In this document: piece after piece, positions 24,617 through 36,019 of the stretch
Layout of the letters: the number at the start of each line of letters is the position of its first letter
Position numbering within the stretch: position 1 is the stretch's first letter
Origin: Cycas panzhihuaensis
Taxonomy: Eukaryota; Cycadophyta
Direction of reading: 5' to 3'
Length of the DNA stretch: 64,000 bases
Assembly (NCBI GenBank): GCA_023213395.1
Contig: CM041465.1
Coordinates: 171,995,741-172,059,740 of the forward strand
Position numbers and translations under genes: made by a program
Notes under the pieces: generated by a model
Database searches by the model: none
What the model saw: only the letters and a program-made list of their open reading frames with translations
What the model was told of the DNA's origin: nothing

Positions 24617-27600
24617 CCCTCCTTTAATGATGGCTTCATTTAACTTAATGTTGAGGTTATGCCAAAACCTTTCAAACTATGGTTTATTAACTACTTTAGT
24701 GAAGATATCTGTAACTTAGTCCTCAGTTAGTTGGTATACAAGGTCAATAGAGCTATCAACCTAAAATTTGGTTTTGTAAAGGCATCAACAATCAAGAAGC
24801 TTCTTATCAAGTGGTAATTCAGTGAGCTCCCATGTGTCATTTTTTATGATAGTGTTCAATTCTTTATCCATGGTAGCTTTCTATATTTGTTCTGTGACTG
24901 CCTAGTTAAATGTGGAAGGCTCAAGAGTATCAAGAAAATGTGTCACTAAGGCATAATTTATTGAATGTCATAGTCTTAATTTTATCTTAGGAGCAACAAG
25001 AGGAGGAGGTGTACCTTTCATCACATGTAGGTACCACTAGGGAAGTTTTTTTATGCTAGTTGCTTCTACGTAGAGATCTTCTAGTGAAATAGATGGCACT
25101 ATAAAGGTGGCATCTAAATTTGAAGTCTAAGTAAGTGGAGTTGAGGATGGACTTAGAGTGTAAGATATTGATGATGTAGGAGGATCGATAATTGATGCAA
25201 GTGGCACTTCTAGAACAATAACATCATCATCTATGATAAGCTAAATCTAAAAGGGGTCCAAGTCTAGAATATCCTTAGCAAAGATAACATCTTGAGTTCT
25301 ATATATCTATTTCCCAAGAGTATCATACACCTTATATACTTTACATCTAGGTACATAGCCATTGAAAATGTATATAAATCTTTTGTCATCTAATTTCTTC
25401 CTATTTTCCTTAGGGATAAACTTATATACAATACAATTGAATATCTTGAGATGTGAGACTGTAGCCTTTTGGCTTATCCAAGCCTCCTCGGGTGTTATAT
25501 CTCTAACTATTATAACGACACTTCTATGTATTAAATAAGTAACAATAGATGCAACTTCAATCTAAAAACAAATAGCAAGGTTGGCAACAGTCAACATTGC
25601 TTTAGCTTTATTCACTAAGATTTAATTCATCCTTTTAGCTATACCATTTTTTTGGGATGTGCAAGGATCTAAGAATTGGTGTTTGATTCTAAATTCCCAA
25701 CAAAAATTAGTGAATTATTTGGATATATATTCTCCTCCATTATCTAATCTTAATACTTTAATATTCATGCCAACTTTATTTTTTACTTTAGCTTTAAAGT
25801 CCTTGAATTTGTCAAAATCTTTAAATGTATTCTGAAGAAAGTAGACCCAAACTTTCTTGGAATAGTCATCAATAATTGTGATAAAGTATAAACTTCCATT
25901 AAAGGATGGTATTGACATAGATCCACATATGTTTGAGTGGACTAACCCTAATGGATATACTCTTTATATTGCTTTCCAACTAAGAAAGCCTTACAAATAT
26001 AATTATTTCTTTTAATATTGGGCAACCCATGCACCATATGAAGCCTATACATGAGATTGAGGCTTTACATATTAAGGAAACTTAGGTGTTAATGCCATAG
26101 TTGATCCTTAGTGCTTTTTAAAGGGGGTTTCTCTTCACTATAGGAACATTCACCCTAGACTTCTTTAATAGGTGAGTCTTGAATTGAAATTGCTTTACCT
26201 TTGTCAAGGTGATTAATTTGTACGATGGCACATGAATGTTGTTATGGACTAGTGGAGAGGAAAACACTATTAAGATTGTATAGACCACTATCCTCATGAC
26301 CTTTAGCAATTAATTGACCTATAACATGATCAATAATGGTGTAGACACCCTAAATAAAAAGAACATCAAGGTTTTTCTTATCTATTTAGTTCATTGACAG
26401 TAAATTTGATTTCGTACTAAGTACAAATAGAATATTGTTGATGTGATGTCAAACATTAGAGTTCTTCAAGTAAATAGGGAATTTACTAATCTTGGTCACA
26501 TCATAGGTGAGATTGTCTCCAAGGGTAATAGTTTGAGCCCTTATAAGATTAATGTCCTCAAGCAAATATTTAGTGCCAATCATATATCAAGTGATACTAG
26601 AATCTATCAACTAAGAATTATCATCGTGATGAGAGGACAATGTTGGAAAGAATAGGTTTTAGGAGTTAGCTCAAGAATTGGCTACATGACCTCCTTATTG
26701 TGTGTTCCTATTATTCCTTTAATTTCTTTATTGGTTCCTCTATTATTTTTAGTTATATTATCCTTGATTTCAGTTTCTCCCTTGGTTTCTATTATTTTAG
26801 AAGTTCTGTCCCCCTAGTTGGCCACTTTGATTTTACATGATTTGTAGGTCAGATTATCTCTTCCTACAATCTACAACAATGTATCTAGTATTATCACAAT
26901 ATAGGTAGGTGATATTTTATCATCACTACTAAGTTTTAGATGGTTATAGCTATTAGTATTCCTAATCTAAGTTTAAAGAACCAAATTATTGGGCTAATGG
27001 CTACTATTGATGTGGTTGAGGATGTGGTTGGTTCCTCTTAGAATTTTTTGTTATGAATGCAAGAGCAAAGTCAGAAGTAAATACCACTCCTTAGTAATTT
27101 AGAATGCTTTCTTCTCTAAGCAATAGTCCTTCTAAGGTAGTAAAGTCTATTATGGAACAATTATCAAATAAGAAAGAGATAAAGCTACTATATTTGGGAG
27201 GAAGGACGTTGACTATGCTTGACATTAGGTTATGGTTAGAGAGAGGGGCACCAAGGGTGTTGAGTTGATTCCTAATGGTCTTCACTTTAGTTAGGTGAGA
27301 GGTGATAGAACTAACAAAAGGGATGGAAAATAGGCAAGCTTTTAAAGTGATTGATTTTGAATCATCTTTCCTCTCATAAAAGGAGCATATGGTGATCCAT
27401 ACTTCATGTGAGGTATCTATGGTTTTAATATTCTATTCAACCTAATCTTTAGTTACAAGATAGAGGAAGGAGAGGATAATGTTGTCTTTGGTCTTAAAGA
27501 CAGCTAAGGCAACAAGATCAAAAGGGATTTCTTAGTTTGGATTACTAAGGTCCTTAGTGGGTGTAGGTTTAATAATATCCCCATTCATATATGGCCAATA

Positions 27601-27650
27601 AATATTCATGATTAATAAGTTTTTGTGTTATAGGCCAACCCCTGTAACCA
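24617..27650 (-). pseudogene. Minus-strand Ty1/copia gag-pol remnant lacking most of RT/RNase H
   Basis: Read on the minus strand from about 27610: a Gag opening NIYWPYMNG, then Gag (HEVWITICSFYERKD, KTIRNQL, VLPPKYSSF, LEGLLLREES; longest open piece 27091-27285). The integrase core follows in 25715-25918, with FITIIDDYSKKVWVYFL and LRLDNGGEYISK (one catalytic Asp visible). The linker and first RT motif NDTWELTELPLDKK (near 24840) come next. The next recognisable text is the very C-terminus, DIFTKVVNKP and FERFWHNLNIKLNEA, so well over 1 kb of RT and RNase H is missing. A purine tract (AAAGGAGGG on the minus strand) ends at 24617, and TGTTAAAAC after it marks the 3' LTR start. A poor PBS (8 of 12) lies at 27639-27650. 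Confidence 0.85.
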
Positions 27651-27878
27651 TAACAATAAGAGAGTAAAGGGGAAGAATTCTAGAAGATAAAATATTTACC
27701 AAATGAGAACCAAAAGGGACACTAAAGGAAACCCAAATAGATTGTATTCATAAATATATCAAGATGCCTTACATAATATGGGGGTGCCATATTTATAAGA
27801 GGGCTAACCTATTATTACATTCTTCTATCGTTAAGCTACCTAATCTCGCCTTATAACTATTACTAAATATTCCTAACA
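27651..27878 (-). repeat. Candidate LTR with a purine tract on one side and a PBS on the other
   Basis: On the minus strand the interval begins TGTTAGGAATATTT directly after AAGGAGGATA (a purine tract) and ends TTGTTA directly before the PBS-like site that leads into gag. This is what an LTR shared by two tandem elements would look like. I could not align it to the LTR start at 24616, so the call rests on boundary motifs only. Confidence 0.35.
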
Positions 27879-27959
27879 TATCCTCCTTAAACCTTAACCT
27901 TCTAACCTATTACATGTGGTATAGGTTCATTACATGCTCTCTCCCCTCACATGCTTTGC

Positions 27960-29040
27960 CTTTAAAACATCCTAATACAAAAATATATGTGTCCATCACC
28001 TGTTGCTACTAGTATATCATATGTAGTAGTTTGATCAAGGTGTTGATGAGAAGATACTATTGTTGTAGATCTTATTGTTGAGAAAAGATGCATAAGTCCC
28101 TTTTGATGATGATGTGGTCCAAAATAGACCGACTCCTTTATCTGACTATCTGAACCAAAGAAATGAGAGCCTATGGTATAGTAATGTGGAATTCCACAAA
28201 AATGAGAACCCAAATGCTCCTACAACCTAAATGATAACAGAGCCAACTTGATATTTATGCTTTCAAAGAAAGAGATTTCATCCTATTAGTCCAAAGTAAA
28301 ATTTAGCTCATCTTCTTTCTCCTTCTCTTTTCCTTCCTCATGCTTGGCCTCTCCTTTTAGAAGGGTTCTCTAGTTAGGAATGAGTGCTTCAATATGTTGA
28401 CAAAGTATAAAAATGAAGAGGTTCCAATTTGGCCTATAGGTATTTTGGCACCACTCTTGTGTACACGATTGAAATGGATCTTCTAATTGTTGAATACCTA
28501 AGAAAAGATTGTGATATTCTATCAAGTCAAGCTCTTTAAAGTATGCAAGTATAGATGCAATCTAGTTATAAAAAATGATGGAACCATTAAGATTAAAATG
28601 AAGTAGCTCAATTCCACTTCTTCACCATTTTAGTGATCTTGGTATTTATCTTATAATGCATCATCTTGGTCCTATGCATCTTCTTTAGTGGAAGCTTCAA
28701 TAGCTAGGCAAGCTCACATTTCCCTTTGAACTTCTACTTTGAAGGATGCCCAATCTAGATTTGGGTGTGAGAGACACCATTACTAAGATGTTCAACAAAG
28801 ATCTAATTACAAGAATACCATATCAAACATGATCTTGGCATAATCCTAGTAGAAGTAGAAAATGTAGAATAATCTTCAAAGAATTGTTCTAAAGTGATAA
28901 CTTAGTCATAAAGTTAAATGTAGCCATCCATTCCAAGGTAAATGAGCTTAATGTCATCCTTTTAGTAAAGAAGGAACTGTTCATTATCATAGTACCAATT
29001 AAGAAGACCATTCTTTTCATAAAATATAAGTAAGTTCTTA
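27960..29040 (-). pseudogene. Unrecognised decayed coding region
   Basis: I do not recognise the product. On the minus strand several long stretches read like protein although frames change and stops occur: GMDGYI then ITLEQFFEDYSTFS near 28850-28950, FKELDLIEYHNLFLGIQQ near 28470-28540, a Trp/Phe-rich part (EWCQNTYRPNWNLFIF, HIEALIPN) near 28380-28460, then a charged run EEGKEKEKEDELNF near 28320. The last open piece, 27962-28213, is rich in His and Gly. It lies upstream, in the minus direction, of the copia remnant and could be an extra ORF of a retroelement or a host-gene piece. Confidence 0.4.
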
Positions 29041-30761
29041 TTAGAATATGGGTCCCTTTTTTCTTTTTTTTTTAGAAAGTTGGGGGGGGGGTGTTTATAG
29101 CTGGTTAATCCCCTTAATATAATATTATGACCTTAGGGCAATGGTATACAAGCCAAAGTCTAAACATCAGAAATTGAAAATAGATTTACATTTAAAATAT
29201 CATGTAATCATAGAGCTTGACTTCAAATATTAATATTTACTACAAAAAAGGTCCAAAATATACCATATAATTACCCAAAACAAAACCCTCAAAACGAGGA
29301 ACCCAACGAATCTGATAGAATTGAATTTTACATCTATATGAAAATGATATGGATAAAATGGTGCAGATATACCTATTTTTACAAGACCATTTTAATTACC
29401 ATTAACCCCCCTTTCAAAAAGAACTAGTTCATATTCTTTAAGACCATATGACCATATCAATGAGCTAATTAACACTTGAAATTTTCAAAAACCATTTTAA
29501 CTCTACTTAATATCATCAATATTATCAAAAATAAATTATAGTTGACTATATAATTTCATTGTTGGGAAGATTTAGGGTTTATTATAATGTTGTCATCACT
29601 CTTTCTTCAGTGAATTTGCTGTAATGGATCTTTCCTTCTTCATGCAGATTATGTATAGAGACTGATTGCTACTCAGAGTAGGAGCCTCTCACAAACTTAA
29701 GGATGTCACACAATTTCCATGAGATGGCTATAACAATAGGATAATCATGATTGGTAATGGAATATATCTTTGTGATCAAGATTGAGTGATTGAATGATCA
29801 AATATTTAATGGTGAGAAGCTCAATCTTCACTCATATGTTCTTGATAGTAGTAGATCAAGCAAAGGAGGGCATAGGAGTGATAGGAGTCAAGCTCAATTA
29901 CAAGGTATAAGGTGCTCTTGTAATAATTAATTGTGGATCATAAACATATATAAAGATGTGACACATGCCACTCACACAGAATAATGGGTAGTGGGAGTAG
30001 GGCACTTAATATATGGTGTGGGCTATGCTACAAAAGTAGGGTTACATATACTTGTAAGTTATAAAGTAAGGGCAATCTTCATAGTTTCTTTACATTATAG
30101 AATTGAATCCTTATTCCCTTTCTCTATTGGTAATCTTTGGGTGCTCTTCCTAATACGATGAAGGTCCTTAAGGAAGATTATCAACTGTAGACAGGTACTG
30201 TAGGTTTGTCAATGTACAACTATGGTCATAGATATAAATAGACTAATGGATTTTTAATAGAAGGTGAAGACATACAATCGAGCATGGGTGGATCTTCTGA
30301 CAAAGTAGGGAATGTCACATGCAAGTCTTGCTTGAGTAAAGGCAGAGAGATAACAAAATAAGATCACATAGCATGGAAGGAATGCCAGAAAGAGATGTAG
30401 AGCTTCCATGCATACGAAAGAGCTCACTATTATGTTAGACAAAAATTAAATCCTACTAAAGACATAGTAGTATACTTGATGATACTAGATAGAGACACTC
30501 TTAATAATATGCTCTTATCCATGAACCTACATGTCCATTTATATAAACTTGCAAACATAGTGATTAATCTCATGAACACTTACCATCTAGGTTTCATGGC
30601 TCTGTCATAGATACCCCAAAATATGTGGATAGTAAGCAAAACATCCTTGTAGAATAAACACTTACAATGACAAGGTAGCTAGACTAAGGCTCTTATATGT
30701 AAACCCTTTCACAATATTATATCTTAAAATAAGAGAAAACGAAAAAATTGACCTAGCCCTG
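29041..30761. other. Anonymous DNA
   Basis: There is a G run at 29082-29091 followed by TGTTTATAGC, possibly a purine tract and LTR start on the plus strand. No convincing coding content was found. The open stretch 30254-30442 (minus) shows no family resemblance. Confidence 0.35.
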
Positions 30762-31039
30762 GCTATAATACCACTTGTTACATGAATAATACTCAAGCAT
30801 TCAAGATGAAGAAATATAAAGAGAAAATAGAAGAAATAAGATAAAGGAGGATGGAGGGTTATGAAGAATATTTATTAGCATAACATCATATCATATCATA
30901 TCTCTTTATAATAGAGTGGGTTATATATAACAATCAACCCCTCATTATTATATTCTTACCTTTATATTAACCAATCCCATTAATTCTCATATGATGGAGG
31001 ATCATAGCCCTTTCTAGCATGTGGTGTAGGCTCACCACA
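30762..31039 (-). repeat. Candidate minus-strand 5' LTR with PBS
   Basis: The reverse complement of 30762-30773 is TGGTATTATAGC (10 of 12 match to the initiator-Met PBS), and GGGCTAGG follows it. Two bases away, at 30776, an LTR-like interval begins TGTTACATGAAT on the plus strand. On the plus strand it may end at CCACA (31039). It would be the 5' LTR of a minus-strand element extending to the left, perhaps the one holding the unrecognised coding remnant at 28-29 kb. The partner LTR was not proven. Confidence 0.4.
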
Positions 31040-34000
31040 AGGTAGATGCCTTTACCTTTTATTCAAGGTAACTCTTGTCTTCACGAAAAGATGATAATAC
31101 CCAATTTTACTTATCAAAACACATTACTCCCTTTACAAGGCATTCCTCTTATACTTTAAATCATCAAAGTTTCTATTAGATGTAATAAAGGAATCTACTT
31201 ATAAAGATACATTAGAAATCACATAAAACTCCATCAAATATAATTGAGGAAATCAACTATCATAAATCATAGAATTTCTATGAAATATAGTTGAGGAAGA
31301 CATTTATAACCACATGTATATCACATAAAGAATCTCATCAAAAGGGATTAATTACATTAAAAAAGAGTTTAGATATGTCATGTTTTACACATAAGAAAAG
31401 AAATTAAGAGTAGAAATTGACATTAAAAAGGGCAAGGCTAAGGCCCATTTTTGGGTCCATCACTTCCCCCTACTGCCTATTGTCTCATAAGTTCACACCT
31501 TCTAAGATAGGTGATTGACTAGTTTGTGAGATATCTAAGAATGTAAACTTTATAAGATAATCAATGGGGATACTCTCTCATATGATACATAATTTATATG
31601 CTATAAGTATTATCATAAGAATATACGGGATAAGCCTCCAAACATGATAGATATAAGGAATTTCATGAGATATATAGATCTAAAGGAGTAGTGTTGCATA
31701 AATGAGGAAAGTGGGGAAAGGGAAACTTATATTCAATAACGAAATTATTTTGACATTAATTTCTATTAATACAAATGTATCAAGCTAGAAAGAACCAAGT
31801 TTATAAGATTATAATTAAAAAGAGAGCAAAGAATTTTCTAAGAAAAGACTTAATGAATAATCAACTATGCATTCATTCTAATGGATGTGAAGTGTAGGGA
31901 ACCAAAACACTAGAAAAAGACTAAGTGTGTAGCTCTCCATTTTTCATTCATAATTTAATAAGTAGATAGTGACCAACCTAGGTTGGAAATCCTATAAATT
32001 AGAATATTTAATATTATGTGTAGCTTGTATATCTTAAACTTGTGGCATATACTCCAAATATCCATACATATATTAACTTTATCCCAGATTATCATGAGGG
32101 CTTATCCTTGGAAGACAAAATATAAAACATGAATTAAAACCATTTCCAAACATAAAACATTAAGTAAACATACATTCACTCACAATTTATAATTCACCAA
32201 AAGCACTTCATTCATCATTGAGATAATTTTTTAAAAAATTTACTTTTGTTCCTAAAAATGTTCTCAGATTCTACTAATCTCTTAAGCACCACCTATTAGT
32301 AACTTTTGCATTAATGATAATCTCATAATCTATTAATGTAATTGATTTGACAAGTGTGCAACCATCTCTAAATTAAGGAACTCAATTAATAACTACTATG
32401 ATTCTGTATTTTTCAAATAATTGATGAATTGCTCTTTCTACATATATTTCTTAATTATATCCTTTAATTACACATGATCAAAAGTCAACCGTTGTCTACC
32501 ACCATATTCCCTACATATTACAATATTAATCTTGACAAAACTTTGAAACCCCAATTTACAAAACATGGTAGTAGAAAAGGTTTGACCTTTGATCATGCAC
32601 AACTAAAGGAGATGTGTAGAGAACACTTGTCAAAATGAACATAAAGCTCTTATTTGCAAAACAGTAAAGAACTTAGAATCTCTCGTATGAACTCTATAGC
32701 CTCTATGAATTCAAATGCTTTGTGTTCACAAAGTTACATAGACAATAAATCATGGTGGGAGTCATGATGATCTTGACAACCCACATTGATTTCCATAAAT
32801 ATTGAAGAGGTGTCTACTTTCCCTTATTTTATCCCACTCACAAACTTCAAAGTTGGAATCTTGCAATTTGTCTTTTTTATATTTATGAGTATCAAGTTCT
32901 TTGGTTTGCAAAATTATTTTATCAATTTTATGGGATTAAATAATGTAGACTTTACATTTTAGTTTATTATCTTTGCTTAAATGATCCTTAAAAGGTATTG
33001 TTGAACTTGTGTAGGCCCACACAATCTCCTTAGGATGCCTCATAAATGTATTCATGCAACTTCATTAAGGGGAGTTTGTAAGGGTCTCTGCAAATTTCAA
33101 ACATTTGCTTTATAGGAGCTTGTTCTACCTTATAAACTATGAACTTATAGGGAAATAAATATGAGCTCATTTACAACTTTCATTAAGAAAAAATTATGAG
33201 AAGCCTTATAAATTATTTGAAAAGAAATTACAAGGTTACTAAGCATGCTTTTGTTCTTTATCACCTAATGCTCAAATCACAAAAGGAAGGGTACAATCTT
33301 GGCTAGTAACATTGCTTATCCATTGTCTTAGAGTATTAAGTTTCTTGTTTTTGCTTCCCCTTGTCCTTTTGTTGAAGTTTTTTATTAGTAAAAGGGCCCC
33401 AATACTCTAGAAATAAACCTCTCAAAGATCATTGGTTGAAAAGCCTTATCCACCCACTCTATTATTATCTCTCTTAGCCAATCATCTAATAGATCAAACC
33501 TATGAATTTTCCTCTATAGGACCTATATATTAAAATGTATGTATAACTAAGGGAGCTAATGCATGAGCTTGATCCACTAGATCGGGTATTTACCCAAACA
33601 CTACATCAACTAATTTGCATGAGTGGATGCTAAAATATATCTCTTTGCAAAATGGTTCATGAAAAATCAAATCCAAAAACAAGTCCAACAGATGACGCCT
33701 AACTACTATCTCTACTTTTTCTTTCATTTGTTTTTTATCTTAGGCCCAAGACTAGATCAATTCCTATTAATTATGAGAATAAAGATCTTATAATTCTAAA
33801 CTCATTATCAACTATTAATACAAAGCCAATGTAGATTATGCATCTTCATCATTTGCCCTTCAATACAAGGAGACTTTTGTCTCCTTCCTCATATACTCAA
33901 TGAGGTCTCCTGCACCCCTTGAATTTCTTCTCTCCATGTAAACTTAAAGCCTTGAAGATGTATGCTCACTATTGAAATGGTTAAATTACTTTCATTTTAT

Positions 34001-34990
34001 TTCATAAAATTGCTCACCAAAAGCATATCAACTAATTGATCCTAATCTTCCTTATTGTAATTGTCATAGCCCCGCTATGACTTGTGATCCCACTTTGTTA
34101 AAACTCACCGACGTTAACTGATTAAGCCTACAACAACTGTTTCAACTTGAATTATAGAAGCTGAATCAAAGTAATATATGTATAACATAATGATTTCTCC
34201 TAATAGATAAAACAAGTCCAAGTGAACATGAGTGTTTCATCATTATGGCTAATTTGCTTTAAACAATATTATCAATGAAAATATATAATAGTTAAAGTAA
34301 TATAATCACCAATGAATCATCTTAGAAGTAACGTGATAAGGGGAAAACAAACCAAATTACTTAGATAGATTCACCACCCAACCATTTGAAACTTTGACAA
34401 GAAAACTACCCGTGAGCTAAACCATGTGATATAAATGATAGAGTATTTATGTAGTCACTCTTCACACAAACCCAAGTTCCCTGAAATGGCTTCATTTGAT
34501 ACTATTCTATATTTAAATGTTGTTGCAATAATTTTAATCTTTTATATAACACTCATCTTCAAGACATAATTAGGAAATGCCACCACATATGGTTCATCAT
34601 TAAATCAATTTCTTTAGACTATCTTGTAAAAAATAATGTCTAATTCTAACTTAGTTTTTCTTTAAATTAATTGATAAACCATGTTAGGTAGATTCTTTTG
34701 AGAACTATATTTCTATATTTATTCTCTCAAATTAAAGAGAATACATGAGTTATACCTTAATGTTTTCTTACTTTATTGGTTTATTCTTTACTCACGCTCT
34801 CATTAATATGAGAAGTGATCTTACTTTCATCAATACATTGAGTGATCAATATTGATGCAAGGAGAGTAGATGAAGAGACATTGTATTCACTTGTTATTTA
34901 ATGCAAGATTATTTCTTGTAAACCACTGTACAATTGTGTTTGATTCATTGCTCTTATTTACTTGGTATCCTTCTCTTTGATTTTCCAACA
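31040..34990. other. Anonymous DNA, probably old LTR-element sequence
   Basis: No gene was recognised on either strand. A minus-strand purine tract (AGTAGGGGGAAG) followed by TGATGGACCC near 31455-31475 could mark a gypsy-type LTR. The last few hundred bases before 34991 act as the LTR of the following copia remnant. Confidence 0.35.
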
Positions 34991-35002
34991 TTGTATCAGA
35001 TC
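34991..35002 (+). promoter_or_regulatory. Degenerate PBS of the plus-strand copia remnant
   Basis: TTGTATCAGATC matches TGGTATCAGAGC at 10 of 12 and directly follows TTTTCCAACA, an LTR end. The upstream LTR start could not be fixed, because the matching 3' LTR was not found. Confidence 0.6.
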
Positions 35003-36019
35003 ACTTTTAATCAATGAGAATTTGGAGAGTTACAATTTATTAGAACTTCTTCATTACCTACTTCTTTTACATGTGATGGGTGTTATAAGTTCTATTTTTA
35101 CCTTGATTCACCTATATTTACAACATGATATTAGATCCCATGGTTCATTTAGTCAATTTTTTTTTTAGTTTAGCATGTATTTTTTTTCGTTAACTTGATA
35201 TTATTATTGTACAGATATCCATTTCTAATTTTTGTTATTTTCAAGTGAACCCATAAGGGTTTTCTCAGTGAAAAGGGCATAAATTTTTCCATAGGGAATT
35301 TTCTTGCATCGATGAGCACTTCAAATCTCTATTTTCTACAAGATTTTCACACATGGGTTTGTTTCTCACAAGTTTTAGATTATTTTTACACTATTTTTTG
35401 CCTACAAAATAGATCTTTTGGTGAGAATTTTCCTAAAAAAGCTAAAGAAATGGACAAGCTTTAAAAACCTCATTTTTTACTCTTAAATTATAGATTTCTT
35501 CTCTCTAATTTTTATTTTAGCAATGTGGATAAGATAGATATTGGTTAAATTTAAAGCTTAGATGCAATAAATTACTTCAAAATCACTCTATTTTCCTCCA
35601 CAAAATCATGTGGAAGATTTTTCAATGGAGACAATGTGAAACCCTCATGATATCTCCATTGTAGGTTTATAAAATTTACTTTTATCTTTTATTTGTCTAA
35701 TTTTTAAAGAAATTAAATCATAATATAACTTTTTAAAGTCCACATTTTATATTTTTGAGTTATGGTCACATGTAGTAAGGGTTTATGACTCTAAAAAGGG
35801 CCGAAACTTTATAGCTCACTTATTTAATGTCTAATTTAAGTGATTTTAGTTTTTAGCTTCATAATTTTTTGTTGTACTTTCATTTCAAAGGTCTAAAATT
35901 ATAACAAGACCTTTTAGCCACAGAGTTTCATTATACACTTATGCTTGTAGTTTTAGACATATGTTTTATTTCTCACTATGTTTATTATTAATGTTATTAG
36001 TTATGTTCCACTAGATGCA

